This document shows, piece by piece, positions 12,206 through 20,472 of a stretch of DNA of 46,514 bases. The stretch comes from Tistlia consotensis USBA 355 (GTDB lineage: Bacteria; Pseudomonadota; Alphaproteobacteria; Kiloniellales; DSM-21159). The translations under genes and the position numbers were made by a program. Positions within the stretch are counted from its first letter, which is position 1; each line of letters opens with the position of its first letter. Location of the stretch: assembly GCF_900177295.1 (NCBI RefSeq), contig NZ_FWZX01000043.1:1-46514 (forward strand), written 5' to 3'. The notes beneath the pieces were generated by a model. It ran no database searches, had not been told where the DNA came from, and saw nothing but the letters and a program-made list of their open reading frames with translations.

Positions 12206-12535
12206 TCAGCCGACGGCGGCGGCGACGTCGGGGTGGATCTCCAGCAGGCGGTCGAAGCCGGACATCTTGAAGACCTCGGCGACCGCGGGCTTCAGGCCGG
12301 CGATGCGGAAGGTCTTGGCCTTGGCCTTGGCGGTCTTGCCGCCGATCAGCATGACGCGCAGCCCGGCCGAGCTGACGTAGGCGACCTCGGCCATGTCGAT
12401 CACGACCCCCTTGTCGGCGCTCTCCAGGGCGGCCATCACGGCGGCCTGGACCTCCGGCGACGAGACCGTGTCGAGCTTGCCGTTGAGGGTCACGACGGTA
12501 AGCCCGCCCCGGTTTTCCTGACTGATCTCCATCAC
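12206..12535 (-). CDS. STAS-domain anti-sigma factor antagonist
   Basis: About 109 residues, a stand-alone STAS domain of the SpoIIAA/RsbV class. The phosphorylatable serine is in YVSSAGLR (about S56), in the usual position before AGL, after VVIDMAEV. In its unphosphorylated form such a protein sequesters the anti-sigma kinase; phosphorylation by the kinase and dephosphorylation by a SpoIIE/RsbU phosphatase set the switch. Both partners are encoded just upstream. The frame opens with GTG directly followed by ATG; the ATG (second codon) is the likelier start. Last gene of the long minus-strand operon, about 17 bases after the kinase gene. Confidence 0.9.
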   Translation of the reverse strand: MMEISQENRGGLTVVTLNGKLDTVSSPEVQAAVMAALESADKGVVIDMAEVAYVSSAGLRVMLIGGKTAKAKAKTFRIAGLKPAVAEVFKMSGFDRLLEIHPDVAAAVG

Positions 12536-12552
12536 CGACTCCCGTTGTCCTG

Positions 12553-12975
12553 CTACGCAGCGTCCTGTTTCTTGGCGAAGCTCAGGCGGTTGCGCCCGTC
12601 CTCGCGCCGATAGGCGACATCGTCCATCAGCTGGCGGACCATGAACAGGCCCAGCCCGCCGATCTCCCGCTCGTCCAGCCCGGCCTCCAGGTCGGGGTCG
12701 GGCGCGGCCAGCGGGTCGAAGGCCCGGCCGTCGTCGACCACCTCGGCGCTGAGCGCCGAGCCGTCCCAGTGGCAGGTCACCTCGATCGCGTGCTCGCCGC
12801 CATCGTCATAGGCGTAGCTGGTGATGTTGGCCAGGATCTCGTCGAAGGCCAGCTCGAAGGTCGTCACCAGGCCGGCGTCGATGCCCTGGGCCTCGGCCCA
12901 GTCGGCCAGCGCCGCCGAGAGGCGCGCGTGCTCGGCCATGTCGTTCTTCAGGGTCAGCTCGAAGGTCGCGGTCAT
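12553..12975 (-). CDS. RsbW/SpoIIAB-like anti-sigma serine kinase
   Basis: A 140-residue GHKL ATPase. The N box is FELAFDEILANITSYAY (N50 binds Mg), G1 is VVDDGRAFDP (D82-G83), and G2 is GGLGLFMVRQLMDDV (about 106-120). This size and domain define the anti-sigma/anti-anti-sigma kinases of partner-switching systems rather than full histidine kinases. It should phosphorylate the STAS protein encoded next and bind either that protein or an unidentified target such as a sigma factor. Start overlaps the end of the cyclase gene by 4 bases, so translation is coupled. No sigma factor gene is in the window. Confidence 0.9.
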   Translation of the reverse strand: MTATFELTLKNDMAEHARLSAALADWAEAQGIDAGLVTTFELAFDEILANITSYAYDDGGEHAIEVTCHWDGSALSAEVVDDGRAFDPLAAPDPDLEAGLDEREIGGLGLFMVRQLMDDVAYRREDGRNRLSFAKKQDAA

Positions 12976-14966
12976 CGGCTCGCCTCCGCGGGTGTCGCCG
13001 CGGCACCCGTCCCGCCGCCGGTCCCGTGGGAGGGCGCGGGAGCGTCGGGCGGCGCGATCTCGTAGACGACCTGACGGCCGTAGTTCTTGGCCAGCGACAG
13101 CTCGCCGCGGTAGCGGCAGGCCCAGGCCGCGGGCGGTGCCTCGCCGGTCATCCTCGCCTCGACCACGGCGGCGCTGTGCTCGCTGGTCAGCAGGGCGACG
13201 AACTGCTCGGAGGCGTAGATCCGCCCGGGCACGGTGATCGGCTCGATGCGCGCCGCGCGGTTGACGTTGCCGCCGTAGAGCACCTGCTCGCCGCTCAGCG
13301 GATGGCTGCCGGTGAACACCGGGCCGGCGTGCAGGCCGATTCGCAGGCGCAGGCGCACCGGCAGGCCGAGCGCGCGCGCGTCGAGCGACTCGAAGGCCTC
13401 CGTCAGGCCGACGGCGATGTCGGCCAGCTCGACGGCGTACCGGGTGACGATGAACAGGGCGTCGCCCCAGCTGCCGATGTGGACGGCCGGGTCGAGCCGT
13501 GCGCCGAGCCGGTCGCGCACCGCCTGCAGGAAGGCCCAGAAAGCCGGCAGGTGATGGTCCTGGATCGTGCTGTAGCCGACGACGTCGGCGAACAGCATGG
13601 CCCGCACCGCCTGGGTCGGGCCGCCGGGCGCCCGCGCCGCCGCCGGTTCCTCGCGGGGCGCGCCGTCCGTCGTCCCGGCCGGCAGCGGCGCGTCCGGCGG
13701 CAGCGAGTCGCGCAGGTCGGCGAGGTCGACGATGCGCAGGCGCGCCGGGTCGCCCCAGTGGTCGATGAAGTCGCTCGCGCTGCCGGGCAGCGGCTCTGCC
13801 AGATAGTCCCAGGCCGCGACCAGGGTCGGTGTCGTGTCGAGCGCGGCGGCGCGCAGCCGGGCGCGGCCGTCGATCACCTGGTTGGCGAAGCGCAGCAGCA
13901 CGGGATTGCCGAGGTAGAGGTCCTGGCAGACCGGCGTCACGTCGGCGACCGCCCCGCGCACCGCCTGGTAGCGCTCGACCCAGCGGGTGCCGCAGGACCG
14001 CACGCGCTGGGCGATGAAGTCGGCCTCCTCGAAGGGCAGCACGGCATTGACCTCGGCGCCGCGCCGGATCATCGCCTCGGCGAAGATCAGGTCCGAGCCG
14101 GCGGCCAGCGAGCAGTAGCCGATCGAGGCGCCGAGCTCCTCGAGCAGGTCTTCGAGGGCCGTCGCCAGCGGCGCCTCGGCCTGCGGCGGCAGCACGGGCT
14201 CGGCCTGTCCGGGCAGATCGGCGGCGGCGCCCGCGAAGATCACCACGACGGGCGGCTTGAAGTGCGCCCAGAGCGCCTCGGGCACGATGACGCCGAGGCC
14301 GGCGAGGTCGCGCAGGTGCTGGCGCGCCTCGACGCCGCGGGTCGGCTCGCCGGCGGCCAGCCGGCCGGCCTGGGCCAGCTGCGCGTCGGCCTCCTCGGTG
14401 CGGTCGAGCAGCAGCAGGGCCTCGGCGGTGGCGAGGGCCTGGCCGAAGCGCGCGGCCGCCTTGGCCTTGCGACGACCTCTGGCCGACAGGCAGAGCAGGG
14501 CGAGATCCCGGGCGCGCAGGGGCTCGTCGAGGAAGCGGCTGAGCACGGCCGCCGTGGCGCCTTCGACCAGGCCGCCGTGGCGGTGGAAGCGCGCCAGCTC
14601 CAGGTCGCGGGCGCGGCGCAGGTCCTCGGAGGCGCCGAGCTCGCGCCAGCTCGCCCGGTAGATGCGGCCGAGCAGCGCAACGCTCTCCAGGTCGTCGAGC
14701 AGATTGGCGGCTTCGCCGGCCGGGCGCTCGGGATCGAGCGCGTCGAGCGGGCGGTCGAAGGCGGCGACCGTCTCGCGCGCCTCGGCGACCGCGCCGGTCC
14801 GCAGCAGGGCGGTGGCCGCCAGCAGGCGCAGCGTCGGCGTGTCGCCCTCGGCCTCGAGCGCCGCGCGCGCCCTGTCGTAGGCGCGGAAGAACTGGCCCAT
14901 GCGCAGATCGAGGCGGATCTCGTCGCTCACCGCCTCGCCGGCCGGTCCGGCTGCCTTGCGCGCCAT
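12972..14966 (-). CDS. class III adenylate/guanylate cyclase with SLOG-like middle domain
   Basis: A 664-residue soluble protein in three parts. Residues about 20-235 are helical and TPR-like, with no recognised motif. Residues about 238-355 (VVVIFAGAAAD, SLAAGSDLIFAEAMIRRGAEV, VLPFEEADFIAQRV) resemble the SLOG/LOG-type Rossmann domains that bind nucleotide-derived ligands. Residues about 455-640 form the cyclase: MLFADVVGYST with metal Asp D461, SWGDALFIV with second metal Asp D502, LRIGLHAGPV and GGNVNRAARIE (the N/R transition-state pair). It is therefore probably active, making cAMP or cGMP; base specificity cannot be settled. Encoded 2 bases after the SpoIIE phosphatase and overlapping the anti-sigma kinase gene, so it is an integral part of the signalling operon. 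Confidence 0.85.
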   Translation of the reverse strand: MARKAAGPAGEAVSDEIRLDLRMGQFFRAYDRARAALEAEGDTPTLRLLAATALLRTGAVAEARETVAAFDRPLDALDPERPAGEAANLLDDLESVALLGRIYRASWRELGASEDLRRARDLELARFHRHGGLVEGATAAVLSRFLDEPLRARDLALLCLSARGRRKAKAAARFGQALATAEALLLLDRTEEADAQLAQAGRLAAGEPTRGVEARQHLRDLAGLGVIVPEALWAHFKPPVVVIFAGAAADLPGQAEPVLPPQAEAPLATALEDLLEELGASIGYCSLAAGSDLIFAEAMIRRGAEVNAVLPFEEADFIAQRVRSCGTRWVERYQAVRGAVADVTPVCQDLYLGNPVLLRFANQVIDGRARLRAAALDTTPTLVAAWDYLAEPLPGSASDFIDHWGDPARLRIVDLADLRDSLPPDAPLPAGTTDGAPREEPAAARAPGGPTQAVRAMLFADVVGYSTIQDHHLPAFWAFLQAVRDRLGARLDPAVHIGSWGDALFIVTRYAVELADIAVGLTEAFESLDARALGLPVRLRLRIGLHAGPVFTGSHPLSGEQVLYGGNVNRAARIEPITVPGRIYASEQFVALLTSEHSAAVVEARMTGEAPPAAWACRYRGELSLAKNYGRQVVYEIAPPDAPAPSHGTGGGTGAAATPAEASR

Positions 14967-14968
14967 CG

Positions 14969-17080
14969 CTAGCCTTCTCCCGGAGCCGCGGGACCCGCTG
15001 CAGCTCCGGCCCCGCGATGCAGCACGAGGCAGGTCAGGTCGTCGGCCTGCGGCGCGCCGCTGGCGAAATCCTGCACCGAGGTGAAGACCCTTTCCACCAG
15101 CTCGTGGGCCGGGCAGCCGCCGCTCGCCGCCACCGTCGCCTCGAGCCGCGCCTCGGCGTAGAGCTCGCCGGCGACGTCGTTGGCCTCGGTCACGCCGTCG
15201 GTGTAGAGCAGCAGGGCGTCGCCGGGGGCGATGTTCAGCGAGCCCTCCTCATAGACCAGCTCCGGCATCACCGCCAAGGCGATGCCGCTCGCCGTCTCGA
15301 CCCACTCGACCGAGCCGTCGGCGCGCCGGATCAGCGGCGGGTTGTGGCCGGCGTTGGCGAAGTCGAAGCGGCCGCTGTCGCGGTCGAGGATGCCGTAGAA
15401 CATGGTCACGAACATCATCTGCTCGTTGTCGGCGGCGAGCAGGTCGTTGAGCCTGGCGAGTGCCGGCGCCGGCGCCTCGCCGACCCGGCCGACGGCCTTC
15501 AGCAGGGTCCGGGAGATCAGCATGAAGAAGGCGGCCGGGATGCCCTTGCCGGAGACGTCGGCGATGGCGACGCCGAGACGCCGCTCGTCGATCTCGAAGA
15601 CATCGTAGAAGTCGCCGCCGACCTCGCGCGCCGCCAGCATGCGGGCGTCCAGCTCGAAGCTGCCGAAGGGCGGGAAGCTGCTCGGCAGCACGCTCTGCTG
15701 CATGGATCGCGCGATGTCGAGCTCCTGCTCGAGGGCGATCAGCTTGGTCTTGGCGGCCAGCGCCTCGCGCAGCTCGGCGACCAGGTCGGTCAGCCGGGCC
15801 TGCTGCTCGCGCACCCGGGTCGTCATGCGCTCGAGGGCGACCGCGATCAGGCCCAGCTCGTCGCCGCCCTCGCCGCGCTCGCTGGCCGCCTGCTCGGCCT
15901 CGGCCGCGGCCTCGATCTGGCGCAGGTCCTCCAGGGCCGCCTCCTTGGCCTCGGCGTCCAGGGTGTCGGACAGCATGGCCATCTGGCGCCGAATGAAGCG
16001 GGCCTGGCGCCGGCGCCGCCGTTCGCGCTCCTCGGCCGCGTGCTCGGCCTTGACGGCGACGCTGCGGAACACGTCGATGGCCCGGCCGATCTGGCCGACC
16101 TCGTCGCGGCTGCCGGGCAGCTCGGCGTAGTGGTCGGTATCGCCGGCCGAGAGCGCGTTGAGTGCCTGGATGCCGTCGTCGAGCGGCCTCAGCGCGCCGC
16201 GCAGATAGGCCGAGAGCAGGCCGAGCACGACCATCGCGCCGACGATCATGCTGGCGAGCAGCGCGAGGTTGATCAGCTCGTGGCGCTCGGCCGCCTCGGT
16301 GACGTCGTGCGCGACCAGCACCGTGGCGCTGCGGCCACCGCCGACGTCGGCGATCACGACGTTGCCGACCTGCCAGCGCTTGCCGCCGACCTCGACGTCG
16401 ATCATGCCGCTGCCGGTGCCGGAGGTCGCGCCGGGCGTCGCGGCGATCGCCCGCCAGAGCGGGCCGTCCTCGCCCATCACGCGCTTGCCGGCGCGGTCGA
16501 CGACGAACAGCTGGGCATCCAGGATGTCGGCGACCCGCGCGACCTGGTCGTGCAGGCCGACGGTGGTCACCGAAGTGCCGATGCGCCCGCCGTTCAGCAC
16601 GATCGGCGCGGCGGCGATGCCGATCAGCTGGCCGTCCAGCACCCGCGCGCCGTAGGTCGGGCTGTCGACCCAGAAGAAGGACCACTCGACGTTGCGCAGC
16701 ACGAGGCGGGTGAAGAAGGAGATGTCGGTCGAATAGAGCAGGTCGCCGCCGGTCGTGAAGATGTCGAGCCGGCGCAGGCCGGTGCCGGCGGCGGTCGCCT
16801 TGCGGATCCGCTCCTCCAGGACGTGGAGGTTGCCGCGGTCGCTTTCCCGCAGCGCCTTGGCGATGCCCGGTTCCTGGAGCAGCGCCGTGGTCGCGGCCTG
16901 GGCGGCGCGCATCGACGAGCCGACGACCTGCTCCCAGATCGTCTGGTAGCTGGCCAGCTGCAGCTTCTGGGCGTGCTCGTTTGCGGCCTGGTCGCGCAGC
17001 AGGAAGGCGTAGCCCATGCCGGCCATCGGCAGGGCGACGACCAGGATGACGATCAGCATGATGCGCGTGCGCAGCAGCAT
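14969..17080 (-). CDS. membrane sensor with HAMP and SpoIIE/RsbU-type PP2C phosphatase domain
   Basis: A 703-residue sensor phosphatase. Membrane segments lie at about 7-29 and 270-293 and enclose a large periplasmic sensing domain (LDIFTTGGDLLYSTD, a Cache-like signature, near 105-119). HAMP follows at about 293-345, then a long charged helix with a second HAMP-like segment, a coiled coil at 425-465, and the PP2C domain from about 475. Metal ligands are in REVGGDFYD (D490) and IADVSGKGIPA (D508), with LLLYTDGVTEA and QADDLTCLVL near the C-terminus. It should dephosphorylate the STAS protein encoded downstream in response to an extracytoplasmic signal. ATG at 17080 follows the preceding stop by one base. 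Confidence 0.93.
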   Translation of the reverse strand: MLLRTRIMLIVILVVALPMAGMGYAFLLRDQAANEHAQKLQLASYQTIWEQVVGSSMRAAQAATTALLQEPGIAKALRESDRGNLHVLEERIRKATAAGTGLRRLDIFTTGGDLLYSTDISFFTRLVLRNVEWSFFWVDSPTYGARVLDGQLIGIAAAPIVLNGGRIGTSVTTVGLHDQVARVADILDAQLFVVDRAGKRVMGEDGPLWRAIAATPGATSGTGSGMIDVEVGGKRWQVGNVVIADVGGGRSATVLVAHDVTEAAERHELINLALLASMIVGAMVVLGLLSAYLRGALRPLDDGIQALNALSAGDTDHYAELPGSRDEVGQIGRAIDVFRSVAVKAEHAAEERERRRRRQARFIRRQMAMLSDTLDAEAKEAALEDLRQIEAAAEAEQAASERGEGGDELGLIAVALERMTTRVREQQARLTDLVAELREALAAKTKLIALEQELDIARSMQQSVLPSSFPPFGSFELDARMLAAREVGGDFYDVFEIDERRLGVAIADVSGKGIPAAFFMLISRTLLKAVGRVGEAPAPALARLNDLLAADNEQMMFVTMFYGILDRDSGRFDFANAGHNPPLIRRADGSVEWVETASGIALAVMPELVYEEGSLNIAPGDALLLYTDGVTEANDVAGELYAEARLEATVAASGGCPAHELVERVFTSVQDFASGAPQADDLTCLVLHRGAGAAAGPAAPGEG

Positions 17081-17081
17081 C

Positions 17082-18542
17082 TCAATCGGCCTCGCCGCTC
17101 TGCCCGGAGACGCCGCGCCGGCTGGCGAAGGCGAGGCGGAACACGGCCGGGCGCAGCAGCATCGAGGCCGCGCCGAGCGCCAGGGCCACGGCCAGGCCGG
17201 CCATCACGGTCGAGTCGCCGATCAGGCCGGCCGCTGCCGAGGCCAGCAGGCCGCAGGCGAGGCCGACGAGCAGCCTGAGCGCGAGCCACAGCCGGCGGAG
17301 CCGCAGGCCGTGGCCCCGCGCGTAGCGCCCGGCCAGCCCGACGAGCAGGCCGCCGGCGAGGCCGAGCAGCAGCCAGGGCGCCAGCGCCGCGGTCCCGACC
17401 ATGACCGCCGCCAGCACGACCAGGACCGGAACCGCGATCAGGCCGAGGCCGACCGGCAGCAGGAGCAGCGCCGCGGCCAGTCCGGCCAGCTCGATCGCCA
17501 GCACGCCGGCCAGCGCGGCCCAGGCCTCCAGGCCGGCGAAACGGATCGGCACCGCGGCGGCGACCAGCAGACCGAGCACCAGCGCCGGCCAGAGATCGGA
17601 AGGCCTGGCGTCGCTGCGCCGGATCATCTGCGGGCCGCGGCCGGCGCCGGCGCCCCACTCGGCCTGCTCGGCCTGGGCCGCGACCTGCGCCGCAACGCTC
17701 GGCTCGAAGACCGCGCGGCGGACCTCGTCGGCATAGCTCAGGAAGCGCTCGGAGCGTCGGCCCGCCCGGTGCATCAGGGCGTTGAAGCGGAACATTGCCG
17801 CGCCGAGCTCGCCGCCGGCGTGCCGGCCCGACAGCTCGAACTGCTTGCCGTCCGAGCGCTCCGCGGCCTCGAGCAGCCAGCCGAGCCGCTGCAGCGGCTC
17901 GCGGTAGCCGGCGGCATAGGCGAAGCCGGCCAGCTCGAGCACCAGCAGCAGGGCAAGCCCGGTCAGGGGCGCGCCCTTGCCGGCCTGGGCATAGAGGCGC
18001 TCGCGCAGCTGCTTGCGCTGCGCGGCGACGAGGACGAAGCCGACCGGCTCGCCGTCCTTCAGCAGAGGCAGGGTGACGATCGAGAAGCCCCCGATGGTGA
18101 CCGCGTCGGCCGGCGTCACGGTAGCCTTCAGCGAGGCCCTGGCAGCAGCCTCGAGCGACGGGTCGGCGAGCAGCGGATCCAGGCGCTCCTTGCCGATGCC
18201 GCCGTAGTAGAGGCGCTGCAGCGCGGCGTCGGTGACGGCGACGAAGCGGATGTCCGGGTCGGCCGCGGGGATCTGGGCGGTGTAGTCCCACATGCCGCGG
18301 ATCTCGGCCAGCGGGATGCGCAGGCCGAGGGCCAGGTCGATGTCGCGCCGGACCCGCAGGGCGCGGCTCAGGGCCTTCTCGTCGAGCACGGTCTCGAACT
18401 GGCGCTCGGCGCGGTCGACGGCGACGAGCACGATCGCCGCGCCGGCGAGCAGCGCGGCCGCCACCGCGAGCAGGCAGAACAGCAGCAGGCCGAGCGGCGG
18501 TCGCCGGATCATGACGGCTGGCGCTCCACGGCCCCGGCTCAC
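17082..18542 (-). CDS. multi-spanning membrane protein with periplasmic sensor module
   Basis: About 486 residues, not a named family to me. An N-terminal helix (about 17-41), a periplasmic domain and a second helix (191-212) form a sensor unit; a HAMP-like linker (215-300) follows, then roughly six strongly hydrophobic segments (about 316-475). The periplasmic part contains RIPLAEIRGMWDY and PDIRFVAVTD..LYYGG, the same pattern as in the MFS-fused sensor of this operon. Sensor plus a polytopic C-terminus parallels that neighbour, though I see no MFS signature here. Start taken at GTG 18542, overlapping the preceding stop by 4 bases; ATG at 18512 with GGAG upstream is an alternative. Confidence 0.8.
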   Translation of the reverse strand: MSRGRGAPAVMIRRPPLGLLLFCLLAVAAALLAGAAIVLVAVDRAERQFETVLDEKALSRALRVRRDIDLALGLRIPLAEIRGMWDYTAQIPAADPDIRFVAVTDAALQRLYYGGIGKERLDPLLADPSLEAAARASLKATVTPADAVTIGGFSIVTLPLLKDGEPVGFVLVAAQRKQLRERLYAQAGKGAPLTGLALLLVLELAGFAYAAGYREPLQRLGWLLEAAERSDGKQFELSGRHAGGELGAAMFRFNALMHRAGRRSERFLSYADEVRRAVFEPSVAAQVAAQAEQAEWGAGAGRGPQMIRRSDARPSDLWPALVLGLLVAAAVPIRFAGLEAWAALAGVLAIELAGLAAALLLLPVGLGLIAVPVLVVLAAVMVGTAALAPWLLLGLAGGLLVGLAGRYARGHGLRLRRLWLALRLLVGLACGLLASAAAGLIGDSTVMAGLAVALALGAASMLLRPAVFRLAFASRRGVSGQSGEAD

Positions 18543-19414
18543 GCCGTCTCGTCGAGGCGGCGAACCTCCGCCTCGCGCTCCGCCAGGCGCTCGAGCTGGT
18601 GGCTGAAGCGGGTCTCGAAGCGCGTCAGCCGTCCGGCGAGCGCGATCGCGGCGCCGTTCCTCGGCAGCGCCGGCAGCACCGGCCGCGGCTCGCCGGCCGC
18701 CGTGTAGAGCGCCTCGAAGCGCCGGCGCAGCGCCACGAGCCGCCGGGTCGCCGGCAGCGGCACCAGGGCCAGCGCCAGCGCCGCGACCAGCCCGCCGATC
18801 ACCGTGATCGCCGCCGCGGCGAGCGCGAGGCTCAGCATGAAGCGCTGGCGCTGGGTCTCGAAGGCTGCCTTGGGCAGCTCCACCGTGATCGTGCCGAGCG
18901 GCTCGCCGAACAGCCCGGTCAGCGGCTGGCCGAAGACGATCGCGGTCTTCCCGACCCGGCGCCAGGGCGCCGGCCGGTCCTTCTCGACCGGCAGGTCGGG
19001 GCGCGCCACGCCGGGCCCGGCCGCGCGGTCCGCCGGCGGCGCGTTCTCGCCGATCTCCGCCTCGTTGGTCGAGAACAGCACGCGGCCGCGGTCGTCGGCG
19101 AGGCGGATCGTCGAGATCTCCGGCGCCTGGGCGCGCTCGTCCGCCATGACCGCGAGCAGCCGGCGCTGCTGCGGCAGCACGACGCCGGCCTGCAGGCCGT
19201 TCTCGACGTTGCCGGCGATCGAGGTCGCGATCTCGGCGAGGCGCGAGTCGACGGTCGTCAGCAGGGTCTGCTGGAACGCGGTCAGGGCGGCCAGGGCCAG
19301 CGCCGAGGAGCCGATCGCGAGCGCGCCGACGACGACCGCCAGCACCAGGCCCCGCAGGCCGATGCCGCCGCCGCCGGTCAGGCGCGAGGCCGGGGAGGGG
19401 GCGGCGATGCTCAC
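18539..19414 (-). CDS. two-helix membrane sensor protein
   Basis: A 291-residue protein. Membrane helices at about 22-44 and 192-219 enclose a periplasmic domain ending in APEISTIRLADDRGRVLFSTN, which matches the Cache-like pattern shared by several proteins of this operon. After helix 2 comes a HAMP-like linker and a charged helix closing with HQLERLAEREAEVRRLDE. No catalytic domain is present, so it probably passes a signal by protein contact. Start GTG at 19414 overlaps the stop of the binding-protein gene by 4 bases. An upstream extension of the frame to 19744 is antisense-like and was dropped. Immediate coupling to the binding protein suggests that the two work together. Confidence 0.78.
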   Translation of the reverse strand: MSIAAPSPASRLTGGGGIGLRGLVLAVVVGALAIGSSALALAALTAFQQTLLTTVDSRLAEIATSIAGNVENGLQAGVVLPQQRRLLAVMADERAQAPEISTIRLADDRGRVLFSTNEAEIGENAPPADRAAGPGVARPDLPVEKDRPAPWRRVGKTAIVFGQPLTGLFGEPLGTITVELPKAAFETQRQRFMLSLALAAAAITVIGGLVAALALALVPLPATRRLVALRRRFEALYTAAGEPRPVLPALPRNGAAIALAGRLTRFETRFSHQLERLAEREAEVRRLDETA

Positions 19415-20472
19415 GCCTGGACGAATTCCGCGATGGTCAGCATCGACATCGGCGGATAGAAGCCGAGCGTGCGGGCGGTCTCCATGTTGACCAGCAGGGA
19501 GAAGCGGTCGAGGCTCTCGATCGGAATCTCGGACGGCTTCTTGCCGCCGACCAGGATCTGCTCGGCGATGTAGCCGGTGAACTGGCCGACGTTGTAGTAG
19601 CGGCTGACCAGGCCGAGCAGGCCGTGGGAATCGCGGATGAAGTTCTCGGCGCCGGCGAAGCTCGGCAGGCCGATGTTCATCGCCGCGCTCGTCAGGCTGT
19701 CGCGGTTGACGTTGAGGAAGCTGTCGGGCGGGATGTAGAGCCACTCGGCGCCCTGGTCCTTGACCGCGCGCACCTTCTCCGGGATCGAGGCCGGGTCGGG
19801 CTTGCCGCTGGCGTCGATCGTGGCCGGCTGCTGGATCAGCCTGAAGCCGTCGCGCTCGGCCAGCTTGGCGACCTGCGCGATGGTCAGGCGCGCGTTGGAT
19901 TCCTGCGGGTTGAACACCGCGCCCAGGCTCTTGAACTCGCCGTAGGCCTGGATCGTGCGCAGCTGCGTCTCGACCGGCGCGATGTAGAGCGTGCCGGTCA
20001 GGTTCGGTCGCGGCTCGTCGTAGGCCTCGACCAGGTCCGAGCCGATCGGGTCGCTGACGATCGTGAAGACCGAGGGGATGTCGGTGATCTGGGTCGCGGG
20101 ATCGGCCTGGCCGACCTTGCCGAAGGCGGTCAGCGCGGTCGTCGTGCCCCAGGTGTAGACTAGGTCGGGCCTGGTCGCCTTGGCCTCCTGGACGTGCTCG
20201 GCGACCTTGTCGCGGCTGCGTCCGGCGTCGCGCACGATCAGCTCGGTGCGGACGCCGCGCCGGTCCAGATAGTCCTTGAAGCCCTGGCTGGCATCCTCCC
20301 AGCCGCGCCAGGTGATCATGAAGATCTTGTAGGTCGGGTCGGCGGCCTGCGCGCGCCCGCCGCCGCCGGCGGCCGGCAGCAGCGCCGTCGCGGCGCCGGC
20401 CGCGAGACCGCCGAGCACCCTGCGGCGCGACGGCCGCGGAAGGACGAGACGTGAGGGGCGGAAGAGGGTCAT
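19411..20472 (-). CDS. ABC_sub_bind-type periplasmic binding protein, Tat-exported, no cognate transporter
   Basis: A 353-residue protein with a twin-arginine type leader (SRRRVLGGLAAGAATALL) and a mature part of the ABC-type uncharacterised binding-protein family (COG2984, PF04392): YKIFMITWRGWEDASQGF, PDLVYTWGTTTAL, VSDPIGSDLV, NLTGTLYIAPVETQL, GFYPPMSMLTIAEFV. Such proteins usually stand beside an ABC permease and ATPase, but neither is here. It sits between two membrane sensors in a partner-switching operon, with 4-base overlaps on both sides, so I infer it is a ligand receptor for signalling rather than for uptake. The ligand is unknown; the family includes tryptophan-binding members. 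Confidence 0.85.
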   Translation of the reverse strand: MTLFRPSRLVLPRPSRRRVLGGLAAGAATALLPAAGGGGRAQAADPTYKIFMITWRGWEDASQGFKDYLDRRGVRTELIVRDAGRSRDKVAEHVQEAKATRPDLVYTWGTTTALTAFGKVGQADPATQITDIPSVFTIVSDPIGSDLVEAYDEPRPNLTGTLYIAPVETQLRTIQAYGEFKSLGAVFNPQESNARLTIAQVAKLAERDGFRLIQQPATIDASGKPDPASIPEKVRAVKDQGAEWLYIPPDSFLNVNRDSLTSAAMNIGLPSFAGAENFIRDSHGLLGLVSRYYNVGQFTGYIAEQILVGGKKPSEIPIESLDRFSLLVNMETARTLGFYPPMSMLTIAEFVQA

